Program-made: the position numbers and the translations under genes
NCBI RefSeq assembly: GCF_010681825.2
Contig: NZ_CP066776.1
Span: 2,914,001-2,978,000, forward strand
From: Sulfuriroseicoccus oceanibius
Lineage (GTDB): Bacteria; Verrucomicrobiota; Verrucomicrobiia; Verrucomicrobiales; SLCJ01
Direction: 5' to 3'
Length of the DNA: 64,000 nucleotides
In this document: piece by piece, positions 49,758 through 59,606 of the stretch
Position numbering within the stretch: the first letter of the stretch is position 1
Layout of the letters: each line of letters opens with the position of its first letter
Notes under the pieces: generated by a model
Seen by the model: only the letters and a program-made list of their open reading frames with translations
Told to the model about the DNA's origin: nothing
Database searches by the model: none

Positions 49758-50516
49758 ATGAGTTACATTTTGACCGATCACCCACCCGCAGCCATGTCCA
49801 AAACGAGCCCCACACCAGGTCACGACGAGCATGTTTCCCTCAGTGCCAAGGTTGAGCACAGCTTGAAAGAGCGCATCCTCAACGGCGATTGGGAAGAAGG
49901 ATTCAAATTGCCATCCGAAGGCAAGCTCTGCACCGAGTTTGGCGTCAGCCGTACCGCGGTACGTGAAGCCATGCGCCAGCTGCGCGGTCAGGGGTTGATC
50001 GAAACCATCAATGGCAGCGGCAGCTACGTCAGTGGCGGACGCTTGGAAAACGTAGCCCAGGCCATGGTCGCCTACTCGCGCCTCGCCGGCACCCGCGATG
50101 CCTCTCAGGACTTGGTCGACTTCCGCATCGTCATCGAAGGGGAAGCCGCCAGCCGCCTCGCCGAACAGGACGACCGCAGCGCCTTGGCCAGCAAAATGTG
50201 GGAGGCCTACCACGAAATGGAAAGCGCCGACAACGGCCTCGACTTCGCCAACGCCGACATCCGCTTCCATTTGTCCCTCCTCGAGACCTGCGGCAATGCA
50301 TTCATCAACATGATGGGCCAGGCGCTCAACGCTCACTACGAGCGCTTCATCCGCCTCGCCCACTCGGCCGACGACCCAACCACCCGCAACATGACCCTCG
50401 ACGAACACAAGCGCATCCTCGATGCCATCGAGTCGGGCGACAGTACCATGGCTCGCGACACCATCGGCGCCCACCTCGGGTCCGCCGCCAGCCGCCTGCG
50501 CAAGATCGACGAGTGA
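49758..50516 (+). CDS. GntR/FadR-family transcriptional regulator
   Basis: A 252-aa regulator: winged helix about residues 25-95 (KVEHSLKERILNGDWEEGFKL, PSEGKLCTEFGVSRTAVREAM, GLIETINGSGSYV) followed by an FCD all-helical sensor domain (VDFRIVIEGEAASRLAEQDD, NADIRFHLSLLETCGN, DEHKRILDAIESGD). FCD proteins bind organic acids through a metal site. Its place after fucI suggests a role in the fucose regulon. The start could also be the ATG at 49794. Confidence 0.9.
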   Translation: MSYILTDHPPAAMSKTSPTPGHDEHVSLSAKVEHSLKERILNGDWEEGFKLPSEGKLCTEFGVSRTAVREAMRQLRGQGLIETINGSGSYVSGGRLENVAQAMVAYSRLAGTRDASQDLVDFRIVIEGEAASRLAEQDDRSALASKMWEAYHEMESADNGLDFANADIRFHLSLLETCGNAFINMMGQALNAHYERFIRLAHSADDPTTRNMTLDEHKRILDAIESGDSTMARDTIGAHLGSAASRLRKIDE

Positions 50517-50534
50517 TCATCACCAATTTCCACC

Positions 50535-50570
50535 AAGCGCCGCCTCCTCCCCGGGACGCGGCGCTTTTTT
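50535..50570 (+). terminator. Rho-independent terminator of the GntR gene
   Basis: A perfect 9-bp stem (aagcgccgc/gcggcgctt) is followed by more T residues, giving a run of six. Confidence 0.9.
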
Positions 50571-51221
50571 CGTACTCACGCAGAGCCGCCAAGACGCAGA
50601 GGCTCTGCTTCTCAATATCTCTCTGCCCTACGTGGTTCCAATCACATCACCCGTGATCGCTTTTACGGATCCGCAGATGACGCCGATTCCGCAGATTTCT
50701 TTTGGCAGGAACGGTATTCAGGAAGTCCGGTCATCTGCGCAAAGGGCCACGTCGCCATCATCCGGTTTAATAGCCACGAAAAACACAAAGAGCCACAAAG
50801 AGGCTTCGTCTCTCCGCAACACGCAACGCCCCCTCGGACCGCCGGTTTCCCATCCGGCCACCAAACCCAACGGAGCGCAGCGACCACTCCCCCTCGGATT
50901 GGCAGATCCCCGGTCGCTCGTGACCGATACTCACGCAAAGTCCCCAAAGACCCAAAGAGGAAGACATACTAAAACTTCGTGCTCCTCATGCCCTTCGTGG
51001 TTCCAATCACATCACTCGCAGTCGCTTTTTAGGATCCGCAGATTCCACCGATTCAAATCATGTCGATCATGTAAATCCTGTCTAAAAAACACCTACCCCG
51101 AGCGCAGCGACCATTTTCCAAACATAAAACCTAATCACCTAACCACGTAAAACAGGGAACCTCACGCAAAGCGCTCAATAAACGAAAGGCGTCGCCGCTC
51201 CGAAAACCTCCCCTCCACCAA
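50571..51221. repeat. Gene-free region filled with dispersed intergenic repeats
   Basis: No gene is visible. It contains the repeat beginning ggatccgcagatgacgcc at about 50667-50782 (copy at 59754-59867). It also contains the repeat ccctcggaccgccggttt at 50831-50887 (copies at 58541-58597 and 59897-59953), and the repeat with tcctgtctaaaaa and gagcgcagcgacca near 51075-51112 (copies near 58817, 58997 and 60140). A ctctgcc/ctctgtgg-type phrase lies near 50627. Confidence 0.8.
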
Positions 51222-51267
51222 TAAAAATGCGCCCCACCCACCGGAGATTTCCGGGAATGGGACGCAT
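51222..51267 (-). terminator. Minus-strand terminator of the YugP-like gene
   Basis: An imperfect stem (atgcgtccca and tggggcgcat as outer arms, cgga/tccg inside) is followed on the minus strand by TTTTTATTGG, 24 bp after the stop codon of the gene at 51291. Confidence 0.8.
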
Positions 51268-51290
51268 GATAAATTCATCGAGAACCACCC

Positions 51291-52037
51291 TTAGTCACGG
51301 CGGCCGAGAAGGATCATCAGCCAGTAGCCCAACTGAGCAAGCGCGGTGAGCGCACCGACGACATAGGTCATCGCCGCCCAGAACAACGCATTCTTCGCGC
51401 GATCGTGCTCAATGCGTCCGGCAATGCCGCTGCGCTCCATCCACGCCAGTGCGCGGTTACTCGCATCGAATTCCACCGGCAACGTGACCAACGAGAAACC
51501 AGCGATCACCGCCAGCGAAATCACCATCGCCCACAGCATCCATACCGAGCCCGTGTAAAACAGACCGAAGATAAACGCGAACATCAAGTACTGCTGGATC
51601 TGGCTGGCAAAGCTCACCGCCGGCACCATCTTCGAGCGCAGCTGCAACCAGTGGTACGCCTTTTGGTGCTGCACCGCGTGGCCGCATTCGTGCGCCGCCA
51701 CGGCTGCCGCCGCAACATTCGCCATGTGGTAGACCGGCTCACTCAGGTTCACCGTCTTATCCATCGGATTGTAGTGGTCGGTCAATTGGCCAGGTGTACT
51801 GATCACCTGGACGTCCGTGATGCCATTGTCGCGCAGCATTCTTTCCGCCACCTCGCGCCCGGTCATCGGCAGAGGAATGTCGGAGTACTCGTGGAAGCGC
51901 CGCTTGAGCGTGTGGCTCACCAGCATACTCAGCAGCATCATGCCGCCGATGATAATCAGGTAGGACATGCTGAATCCGCCACCCTGGCTTTGCTGGGTAG
52001 CGGCGATCACGTCTGGGAGGAAGTCGATGTTCATCAT
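51291..52037 (-). CDS. YugP-like zinc membrane peptidase
   Basis: A 248-aa membrane protein of the neutral zinc metallopeptidase (YugP) family. A first membrane helix (about 24-42) is followed by the characteristic SDIPLPMTGREVAERMLRDNGI and STPGQLTDHYNP. The zinc motif HECGH sits in AAHECGHAVQH, and then two or three more helices, FDASNRALAW, and a final helix near 225-243. The substrate is unknown. The start is set at the double ATG at 52037/52034; the longer frame upstream lacks family similarity. Confidence 0.9.
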   Translation of the reverse strand: MMNIDFLPDVIAATQQSQGGGFSMSYLIIIGGMMLLSMLVSHTLKRRFHEYSDIPLPMTGREVAERMLRDNGITDVQVISTPGQLTDHYNPMDKTVNLSEPVYHMANVAAAAVAAHECGHAVQHQKAYHWLQLRSKMVPAVSFASQIQQYLMFAFIFGLFYTGSVWMLWAMVISLAVIAGFSLVTLPVEFDASNRALAWMERSGIAGRIEHDRAKNALFWAAMTYVVGALTALAQLGYWLMILLGRRD

Positions 52038-52240
52038 AGATTCTATACGAGTCGATCTACTAAACGTCACCGGAATCACATCGCGACTAGAAATCAGATG
52101 GAATTTTCCACCCGCCCGCAGCCGGTGCCTGCCTGCCCAATTTGCACAGGATCCGCACAGACTCAGGAGACGCAATGGCCGGTTGGTTGCAAATCGTGTA
52201 AAATGATCGACTTTGCACCACTTTTATTCCCGCTTTTCCC

Positions 52241-53278
52241 ATGCTCCACTGGCTCCAAGACAAATCCGCGTTCCCCCTCTACCTGGCTCCCATGGCCGGG
52301 GTGACCGACTACGTCTTCCGCCAGATCTGCCACGAGCTCGGCGCCGACGTCATGGTCACAGAGTTCGTCTCCGCGGAAGGCATCATCCAGCAGGACGAGC
52401 GTACCCGTCGTTACACCGAGTTCCCGGACGAACAGCGCCCCGTCGGGGTTCAGCTCTTTGGCGCCAATCCGGAGAACCTCGCCAAAGCCGCACAGAAGGT
52501 CGTGGCCTGGAAGCGCCCCGACTTCATCGACATCAACTTCGGCTGCCCGGTGAACAAAGTGGTCTCCCGCAACGGCGGATCTTCGCTCTTGCGCGACTGC
52601 CCATTGCTCGGCTCGGTTGCTGAGGCCATCGTCAAAGCCGTCGATGTCCCCGTCACCGCCAAAATCCGCGTCGGCTGGGACCAGCAATCCATCAACGCGG
52701 TCGAGGTCTGCAAACTACTCGAAAATGTCGGCGTCCAAGCTGTCGCTATCCATGGCCGCACCCGCTCGCAGGGCTACACCGGCGAAGCCAACTGGGACAT
52801 CATCGGCGAATGCGCCGACAACGTGAACATCCCCGTCATCGGCAACGGCGACATCGCCACCGGCGCCGACGTCCAGAAGCGCAAGACCGAAACCAATGTC
52901 GCAGGTGTCATGATCGGCCGCGCCGCCATGCAGTACCCATGGGTCTTCCGCGACGCCAAACATTTCCTCAAGACCGGCGAACTACCAGAACCCGCCTCCG
53001 TCCAGGAGCGATGGGAGTTGATGCGCCGCCACGCCACCCTCGCCATCGAACGAGGCCACAAAGGCAACGAGCGCCAAACCCTCACCGGCATGCGCTCACG
53101 CTTGATGGCCTATTCGAAAGGCTTGCCTGGCGGTCGCACACTGCGCACACAGTTCTCCCAAGTCTCATCCATCAGCGAACTCGAAGACATCGCAGCGACC
53201 CACATGGCATCGTTAGACGACCTTCCGGAGCACCAGCGCTCCCTGTCGCACCCACAGATTTCCGGCAAAGGCATCTAA
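52241..53278 (+). CDS. dusB: tRNA-dihydrouridine synthase B
   Basis: An FMN enzyme that reduces uridines of tRNA to dihydrouridine. It has LAPMAGVTDYVFRQICHELG, the catalytic cysteine in DINFGCPVNKVVSRNGGSSL, TAKIRVGWD, AIHGRTRSQGYTG and IGNGDIATGADV. The length of 345 aa is normal. It lies 46 bp before the M48 peptidase gene in the same direction. Confidence 0.95.
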   Translation: MLHWLQDKSAFPLYLAPMAGVTDYVFRQICHELGADVMVTEFVSAEGIIQQDERTRRYTEFPDEQRPVGVQLFGANPENLAKAAQKVVAWKRPDFIDINFGCPVNKVVSRNGGSSLLRDCPLLGSVAEAIVKAVDVPVTAKIRVGWDQQSINAVEVCKLLENVGVQAVAIHGRTRSQGYTGEANWDIIGECADNVNIPVIGNGDIATGADVQKRKTETNVAGVMIGRAAMQYPWVFRDAKHFLKTGELPEPASVQERWELMRRHATLAIERGHKGNERQTLTGMRSRLMAYSKGLPGGRTLRTQFSQVSSISELEDIAATHMASLDDLPEHQRSLSHPQISGKGI

Positions 53279-53324
53279 CCCCACGCCCTTCCGCCTCCCC
53301 TTCCCAGGTCCCCGTCTCTATCAC

Positions 53325-54611
53325 ATGACTCCCTTCGCCATTGCGCTCCTCATCATCGTCGGTGTTTTTCTTTTGGAAAGTGTCGCCACCGTTCTAAATA
53401 GCAGATCCACAGCACCGCGTCCGCCGAAGGGATTCGAAGGAGTTTACGATCTCGACCGCTACGCCCGCTCGCAGGAGTACAAGCGCACCAACTCGGAGTT
53501 CGGCTTGTTCCAGAACATCCTCTCGCTCGCGGCACTGCTGGCATTCTGGTTGCTCGGCGGCTTTGGCTGGTTGCACGAGTGGTCGCAGACCTGGCAGATG
53601 AACGAAATCCTGCGCGGTGTCTGCGTGATCGGCCTCGTCGGAGCGGTATCAAGCCTGATCTCGCTGCCATTCTCGATCTACGACACCTTCGTCATCGAGG
53701 AACGTTTCGGCTTCAACAAAACCACGCCACGCACGTTCATCACCGACCAACTCAAGTCCATCCTGCTGGCGGTGCTCCTTGGCGGACCGCTGATCGCCGG
53801 CGTGCTCTGGATCTTCCACACCTTCGACAACGCCTGGCTGTGGGCGTGGGGCAGCCTTACCGCCGTCACACTCCTCCTGTCCTATCTGGCACCGCGCTTC
53901 ATCATGCCGCTCTTCTACAAGTTCACCCCACTTGAGGATGGTGAGCTGCAAAGTGCCATCAACGTCATGGCGGAGCGCTGTGGGTTCCCCGTCACCGGCA
54001 TCTACGTCATCGACGGATCGCGCCGCTCGTCCAAGGCCAACGCCTTCTTCACCGGCTTCGGCAAAAACCGCAAGATCGCTCTCTTCGACACCTTGATCGA
54101 CAACCACACCACCGAAGAACTCGTCGGTGTGCTCGCCCATGAGATCGGCCATTTCAAACTTCGCCACATCATCCAGCAAATGGCGTTCGGCATCCTGCAG
54201 ACAGGCCTGATGCTCTATTTGCTCAACTACTTCGTCACCAAGCCGGAGATCTACCAAGCCTTCAACGTGAACCCAGGAACTGATCTGCCCGTTCACTTCG
54301 GCATTATTTTCTTCATGATGCTCTACGGCCCGATCGCCCTGATCCTCGGCATCATCACCAACAAACTCAGCCGCATCCACGAGTTCCAAGCCGATGCCTA
54401 CGCCGCCAAGGCCACCGGCACGCCGAAAGCCCTCGCCTCCGCGCTGAAAAAACTCACCGCCGACAGCCTCGGCAATCTCACCCCGCATCCAATGGAGGTC
54501 TTCCTCCACTACTCCCACCCGCCGACACCAAAACGCGTCGCGGCCCTGGAACAGATGCCCGTCAAACCTCTCGACCCCGCCCCAGCAGCTGCCCAGGGAG
54601 AAAGCGCGTAA
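53325..54611 (+). CDS. M48-family metalloprotease (Ste24/CAAX protease-like)
   Basis: A 428-aa membrane zinc protease. It has about six transmembrane segments; FGLFQNILSLAALLAFWLLG and VLLGGPLIAGVLWIF are two. The active-site HEIGH is in GVLAHEIGHFKLRH and the third ligand is in RIHEFQADAYAAK. SRRSSKANAFFTGFGKNRKI precedes the site, as in Ste24 proteins. It probably serves membrane protein quality control; substrates are unknown in bacteria. No terminator with a good T tract was seen after it. Confidence 0.93.
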   Translation: MTPFAIALLIIVGVFLLESVATVLNSRSTAPRPPKGFEGVYDLDRYARSQEYKRTNSEFGLFQNILSLAALLAFWLLGGFGWLHEWSQTWQMNEILRGVCVIGLVGAVSSLISLPFSIYDTFVIEERFGFNKTTPRTFITDQLKSILLAVLLGGPLIAGVLWIFHTFDNAWLWAWGSLTAVTLLLSYLAPRFIMPLFYKFTPLEDGELQSAINVMAERCGFPVTGIYVIDGSRRSSKANAFFTGFGKNRKIALFDTLIDNHTTEELVGVLAHEIGHFKLRHIIQQMAFGILQTGLMLYLLNYFVTKPEIYQAFNVNPGTDLPVHFGIIFFMMLYGPIALILGIITNKLSRIHEFQADAYAAKATGTPKALASALKKLTADSLGNLTPHPMEVFLHYSHPPTPKRVAALEQMPVKPLDPAPAAAQGESA

Positions 54612-55590
54612 TTCCATTAAACGGTCACCTTGGTATAGCCGATAGGATTGACTGGGTGGGATCAGAGATGAAGAAAGTGATCTTGGAGGGATCTTTTCGA
54701 GTGCTGCTGCGCTGCCCATATCTCAGGTAGCCCGCTAGCATCGCGGTTCGCGCCTTGCCTCACTCGAAAAAGCTCTCCGCCATTCCGTCAAGTTGACCGT
54801 TCAATTGCTATTAGACCGCCCTTGCAGGGCCCGCCTCCGGCGCAGGGTGAGATCCGAGTGCGTGGGCTGTCGATTGCGTGGGCTGTGTGGGATCCAAGAA
54901 CGCAGGACGAGTGTGGATCCGTGGAGCACGGGTAGCTGAACGCGAGATAGCGCCGGAGGTGCGGACTAGCTCAGCCCACGGCAACGCCGTGGGGATTGGC
55001 GAGTTAGACGATGGAGCCCTGCAGGGGCGGTCCAATTGGTGATTCAAGGAACTGATGGCGGATCTTCGGGGATTACACCATTTGAACGGTCACCTTGGCG
55101 TAACCGATGGTGAATAGGATTCCGCCCCCTAAATAACGACGACTTTCGCCGAGAGTAGGTGCACATTGGTGATCAACGCCGTCGCGAAGCGACAGATTAC
55201 CGGCTAGCCGGAGGTTTCAACCTCCGGATATCAGTGCTCGGGTGCAGCGTCCCGTAGGGACGGTTTACACGAGTCGGGGGGGCTGCGAGGTAAACCGCAC
55301 CTCCGGCGTAAATTGATTAGAGCGACCAGACCTGCGGATGAATCCGCTGGCTAACCGGTAAGTCATCACTTCGCGATGGAGGGTGAGCTAGGTTTGTCCG
55401 GAATGGAACTAACTGAAGCCCTCTGGCGTAAAAACCTCCCTGCAAGGGAGACGCAAACCAGCCCAGGGTGCAGGGAGCCTCAGGCGACCACACCCTGGGA
55501 TATCCCGCGCAGAAGCAGGCAAGGCCAAGCCAGCGACACCGCCGACGCGCATCACCCACCCGCCGGCCGCTCCCGACACGGCGAGATGCA
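54612..55590. repeat. Gene-free region with nested inverted and direct repeats
   Basis: No convincing gene. A direct repeat, aacggtcaccttgg followed by a diverged ta-ccgat, occurs at about 54619 and 55084. Between them an inverted repeat of about 21 bp with two mismatches (agaccgcccttgcagggc against gccctgcaggggcggtcc) lies at about 54811 and 55016. A perfect 9-bp hairpin ccggaggtt/aacctccgg is near 55208-55227. A copy of the cagcccagggtg repeat is at 55430-55585. Confidence 0.7.
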
Positions 55591-55745
55591 TCAAGAGTCT
55601 GTCGGACATTGCCGTTAAAGCTCCTGAGAATCGCATATTCGCACGCACAAGATTTTCAAAACCCAATGAATTGAGACTGTGGCCATCAAGAGCGCATCTT
55701 ATTGATATTGGGCGAAAAATTACCGCAAGTCCGACAGACTCTTCA
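55591..55745. mobile_element. MITE-like element, 149 bp, 14-bp terminal inverted repeats, TCA target duplication
   Basis: The terminal repeats AGAGTCTGTCGGAC (55594-55607) and its exact complement GTCCGACAGACTCT (55729-55742) enclose 121 bp of AT-richer DNA without coding capacity. The trinucleotide TCA flanks both ends (55591-55593 and 55743-55745), as expected for a 3-bp target duplication of the TNA type used by part of the IS5 group. No transposase is present. The similarity of the inner sequence continues imperfectly beyond the 14 bp. Confidence 0.7.
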
Positions 55746-55957
55746 GCCCCGGCAGCATCAATTTCTCGCTGAATGCGAGTCTCATAACAGCCTGGGGTCA
55801 GCGCACCTCAGGCGAGTGCCCCCCCAGGAAAATCCACCACAGCCCCTCGGCCGAGCGTGCGATACCGCCAACGCGCAGCCCCCGTCCCGACGGCCGCTCC
55901 CAACACGCCAAGGCGCGTTAAAGCCCCCTGAATCGGTGCCGGCAATCGCCCGCGACA
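55746..55957. repeat. Third copy of the GC-rich intergenic repeat
   Basis: The stretch at about 55790-55920 is related to 37485-37640 and 55430-55585 (cctcaggcga, then gccgagcg, ccgccaacgcgc and cgacggccgctccc). No gene is visible. Confidence 0.55.
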
Positions 55958-57538
55958 TCACTCCATCAACTCGATCTCACCTGGCTTCCAGCTCTGGTCG
56001 AACCACGACTCCAGTGGCCCGTAGATCCGCAAAATCGCAAACCACCCCTTGCCTCGCACGGTTTGGATCCAGTTGGCTTCCTTGCCCTCTGGGGCTCTGG
56101 GACCAAAGTACAGATCCACCGACCCGTCGGCATTGGTCTCATACTCGCTCTTCTTACTATTCAGACTTGGGAGCGGCTGATCCGTCTGGAGCTGCGACCT
56201 GGTCTGTGGGTCGTACACCACCACCGACCAGAAATCCTTCGCCGGCACGTCGGCCGGAATATTGAGCCGATAGGTCTCAGATCCATTGAGGAAGTCCCCC
56301 TCCTTGTCGCGGTCGATCCACGCATACTGAGATCCAACTCCCACCATCTTTGCAGCCATGGCCGGAGTGTTCACCGTCGCGAAGTAAAAGAACATCGTGC
56401 GCGCATCTTGGTAGCGTCCACCATGACCGCCATCCTTGAGCCAGCGATAATCGCCCCCAATAAATGCCGTCTTCCATTGACTGTCTTCGTAGATGAACGC
56501 TGCCGGATCACGCGCATCGAAGCTAATCGCACGCGCCATCCCATTACCAACCGCCGCCGCCTCCTTGAGTAGCTCCGCAGTTCGTGCGTCCGGTTTGAAC
56601 GGCTTGCCTTTCTCAATCCCGATCGCTGCCGCCAGTCCCCGCAGCTCAGGGTCCACCAAACCGACCGGTTCCTTCTGGATCACGTGGTTCAGCTCCTCAT
56701 AGAACATTTCATTGTTCGCGTGGATGGTATTGAGCACCTTTTTGGAAAGGTTGAGAAACTTCATCTGCGGCGGCCGCTTGGCATCCTTCAGTGGGTAAAT
56801 CTTCAGTCCGTCCTTGAACATCTTCACCGACGCGTCCGGCTTTCCATCCACGAGGAACCCTCGCAGGATCAGCCAGTTGGTATACGACGGCGATTGCACC
56901 ACATAATAACTCTCTGTCTTGCCCTCGACCGTCACCGGCACCACTTGCCCCGCTTGCGAAAACGCTATCGGCATCCCGATATAATCCGGCGGCAAAATCA
57001 AATACTTCCCCCCTTGCCCGCGGTCAGGTCCCGGAGCGCCCATGTCCACCACAAACCGAAAGAACGCATCGTTCACCGTTCCCGGCCCGCAGTTCGGAGG
57101 GATCTCCACCACCGTCGGCCCATCGCGCTCCAAATCCAGCATCGCCGAGGCATACACCGTGTCTGTGTTCCCCGTCAGAAACAGCGGATTCGAATCCATC
57201 AAATCCTCAGTGATCCCTACATGATGCGCTTCCGTCACCCCTGCTTGCAGGTGCCCCACTCGCAGCGCCTCAATCGAACAAGCCGGCATCCAGTTCAGAA
57301 AAACCTCCACCGCCCGCAGGTACACTAGGTGGTCGTAGAGCTTCTGCGACGTCTCCTCACTCGGACGACCATCATCAAAAACCAACTCCCCCAAATACGC
57401 CGTGTCCACTTTGTCAGGCGTTAGAATCTCCGGTGGAATGATTGTGTTATACCCCTTCGGAACCTCGGGATCGGCAGAGAGAGGGTGAATAGCAAGAGAG
57501 GACAGTGCGGCAATGACTGCAAGCTGGGAAGTTTTCAT
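55958..57538 (-). CDS. Exported DUF1254/DUF1214 protein
   Basis: A 526-aa protein with a signal peptide (LAVIAALSSLAIHPLSA). The N-terminal half has the DUF1254 pattern (VYLRAVEVFLNWMPACSIEAL, NPLFLTGNTDTVYASAMLDL, GPTVVEIPPNCGPGTVNDAF, RGQGGKYLILPPDYIG). The C-terminal half has DUF1214 (NGSETYRLNIPADVPAKDFW, SVVVYDPQTRSQLQTDQPLP, WFAILRIYGPLESWFDQSW). These paired domains are common in environmental bacteria and their function is not known. It stands alone, between repeat-rich gaps. Confidence 0.92.
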   Translation of the reverse strand: MKTSQLAVIAALSSLAIHPLSADPEVPKGYNTIIPPEILTPDKVDTAYLGELVFDDGRPSEETSQKLYDHLVYLRAVEVFLNWMPACSIEALRVGHLQAGVTEAHHVGITEDLMDSNPLFLTGNTDTVYASAMLDLERDGPTVVEIPPNCGPGTVNDAFFRFVVDMGAPGPDRGQGGKYLILPPDYIGMPIAFSQAGQVVPVTVEGKTESYYVVQSPSYTNWLILRGFLVDGKPDASVKMFKDGLKIYPLKDAKRPPQMKFLNLSKKVLNTIHANNEMFYEELNHVIQKEPVGLVDPELRGLAAAIGIEKGKPFKPDARTAELLKEAAAVGNGMARAISFDARDPAAFIYEDSQWKTAFIGGDYRWLKDGGHGGRYQDARTMFFYFATVNTPAMAAKMVGVGSQYAWIDRDKEGDFLNGSETYRLNIPADVPAKDFWSVVVYDPQTRSQLQTDQPLPSLNSKKSEYETNADGSVDLYFGPRAPEGKEANWIQTVRGKGWFAILRIYGPLESWFDQSWKPGEIELME

Positions 57539-57660
57539 GACAAAGCGGAGTGAATCGGATCAGGGACGCAGAAGCGCTACGCCCACCGCTCAACCAGCGG
57601 ACGCCACAGTCACTCCGCCTGCACCAGATTCCGCCACGAGGCCATCACCAGCACCTCCAA

Positions 57661-58257
57661 TCATGGGATCGGCGGCGGCACATTCGCTCCACTCACCGGC
57701 TCCTCCTTGGGTGCGTTTAGTAACTTAACCAGCCCCCATATCGCCAGCCCTAGCCCAACCACGACAATCAACGCAGACACCCCGAACACACCGAATATCA
57801 GCTTGAAAACCTCCATGAAGCGCGACTTCCCAAACGAAAACACACGCGGCTCAAAGCGCCCATCCACAACAACCGTCAACTGCTCCGGCCCATCCAAATC
57901 CACATAGCCCACACTCCGACTCGACCTCCCGCCACTGGTCGATGAAAACGACCGATCCGCGAAAAATGCCACCCGCTCGCCTGCTCCATCAGTCACCACA
58001 ACCTCCAATCCATCCGGCAAATCCTCGGGCCGATGATAATTCCGCCCGTCATAGAAGCTTTGGAAGTCATTCATCAAATAATAGCGACCAGACTCAGCCG
58101 CTTGATAGTCGATCGCGCCCGGCCCAAGGAACTGTTGTTGCTTCGTCTCCTGAGTGATCACCGGCAAAATCCACAACACCGGCACCACAAACACCCCGGC
58201 AAACAACAACACAATCCCCGCGATCAAAGTCTTCAGTCCCTTCTTCATACGCCCCAT
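57661..58257 (-). CDS. Membrane protein with an extracytoplasmic domain, unknown
   Basis: A 198-aa protein with a transmembrane helix near residues 11-32 (LIAGIVLLFAGVFVVPVLWIL) and a second near 155-180 (LIFGVFGVSALIVVVGLGLAIWG). The approximately 120 residues between include a Ser/Gly-rich loop (SFSSTSGGRSSRS) and end in a Pro-rich tail PVSGANVPPPIP. I start at the ATG at 58257, which has GGAGGG upstream; the longer open frame upstream is a repeat artefact. No family recognised. Confidence 0.7.
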   Translation of the reverse strand: MGRMKKGLKTLIAGIVLLFAGVFVVPVLWILPVITQETKQQQFLGPGAIDYQAAESGRYYLMNDFQSFYDGRNYHRPEDLPDGLEVVVTDGAGERVAFFADRSFSSTSGGRSSRSVGYVDLDGPEQLTVVVDGRFEPRVFSFGKSRFMEVFKLIFGVFGVSALIVVVGLGLAIWGLVKLLNAPKEEPVSGANVPPPIP

Positions 58258-59105
58258 TGCTAGCGGATACCCTCCACCAAAGCAACACCTCCCCCGCGCT
58301 GGTGGGTCGACATTCCCGTCGACATCCACCCCAGAGCGCAGCGACCACTCTCTCCGACGCCGGCTACCTCCCCCCCCTCCCCCTCGTGAGGGAATGAAGG
58401 AATACTCACGCAGTGACTCCAAGACGCAAAGGATCCTAATTCGCCCCCGATTCAGCGCGCCTCGACCCTCACTGGTCTGATAGCCACGAAAAACACAAAG
58501 AGTCACAAAAGCCCTTCATCTCTCCACAACACGCGACGCCCCCTCGGACCGCCGGTTTCCCATCAGGCCGCCAAACCCAACGGAGCGCAGCGACCACTTC
58601 CCCACTGGAACGCCGAGCTCCAGATCGGCAAACCGCCCGATCCGGCGCAGCCGCACTGCAAACCTAACCACGCAAAGCAAATAGCCTCACGCAAAGCCCC
58701 CAAAGCCCCAAAGTTTCCGTTCTTCAAAGCCTCTGTGCCCTTCGTGTCCTCTGTGGTTCCAATCACATCACCCGTGATCGCCTTTACGAATCCGCCGATT
58801 CAAATCATCACCATCCTGTAAATCCTGTCTAAAAAGCACCAACCCGGAGCGCAGCGACCACTTTTACAACATAAAACCTAACCACCTAAAACGCCCTCCT
58901 GAAACCTCTGTGCCCTCCGTGTCCTCTGTGGTTCCAATCATATCCCCGCAATCGCCTCCAGCGATCCGCCGACTCAAATCATCCCCATCATGTAAATCCT
59001 GTCTAAAAAGCACCTACCCGGAGCGCAGCGACCACTCTCCCAACATAAAACGTAACCACATAAAACCTAAAACAGCCCTACCCGGACACCCTCCATCCCC
59101 CCACT
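58258..59105. repeat. Gene-free region with dispersed intergenic repeats
   Basis: It contains repeated phrases: agccacgaaaaacacaaag near 58481, the ccctcggaccgccgg repeat at 58541-58597, cctctgtggttccaat near 58749 and 58925, and two copies of the tcctgtctaaaaagcacc/gagcgcagcgaccac unit near 58817-58862 and 58997-59033. Short frames here (such as ones reading TTEDTKGTEA) are products of the repeats, not genes. Confidence 0.75.
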
Positions 59106-59141
59106 TTGCATCCTGCGATATCGGCGTATACTGTCGCCGTT

Positions 59142-59606
59142 GTGTCACTCCTGCCACCCAAGCCACCTGTCTCGTCCGCCGCACGTCACGTCGTCTTTTT
59201 CGATGCCGAATGCCTGATGTGCGACGGCACCGTGCGCCTGCTCATGGACAGGGACGAAGGCAATGTCCTCCATTTCGCCACGCTCCAAGGCCCGCACGCC
59301 CGCAAGCTCATCGACGACGGCCATCTGCCCGACACACATGACCTTCTCGGCACACTGGTTTTCGCCGAAAACCTCGGCGATCCCACCCACCAAAAGGTGA
59401 CCCTGCGCTCGACTGCCGTCCTCCGCATCTGTGACAAAATCGGCGGCTGGTGGCGCGTCGTGGGATGGCTTCGCATCATCCCCCGTCCAGTCCGCGACGC
59501 CGTCTACAAGTTCATCGCGGCCAACCGCTACAAGTGGTTCGGCAAACGCCCGAACGACGCCTGCTTCCTCCCCGATGCCGACCAGGCCGCCAAGTTCATG
59601 GACTAA
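59142..59606 (+). CDS. DCC-family thiol-disulfide oxidoreductase
   Basis: A protein of about 154 aa with the DCC-family signature FDAECLMCDGTVRLLM (DxxCxxC), then LHFATLQGPHARKLI, STAVLRICDKIGGWWRVVGW, PVRDAVYKFIAANRYKWFG and CFLPD. Its thiol redox role is predicted from the family; partners are unknown. The start is the GTG at 59142 or the TTG at 59106, which adds 12 residues. The gene is isolated between repeat regions. Confidence 0.9.
   Translation: MSLLPPKPPVSSAARHVVFFDAECLMCDGTVRLLMDRDEGNVLHFATLQGPHARKLIDDGHLPDTHDLLGTLVFAENLGDPTHQKVTLRSTAVLRICDKIGGWWRVVGWLRIIPRPVRDAVYKFIAANRYKWFGKRPNDACFLPDADQAAKFMD

Noticed and set aside
54811-55047. Minus-strand frame of 78 codons in the gap after the M48 gene
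   Set aside because: It spans the inverted repeat, has biased composition and no recognisable features.
58563-58766. Small minus-strand frame reading TTEDTKGTEA
   Set aside because: It is produced by the dispersed cctctgtg-type intergenic repeat and has no gene-like features.
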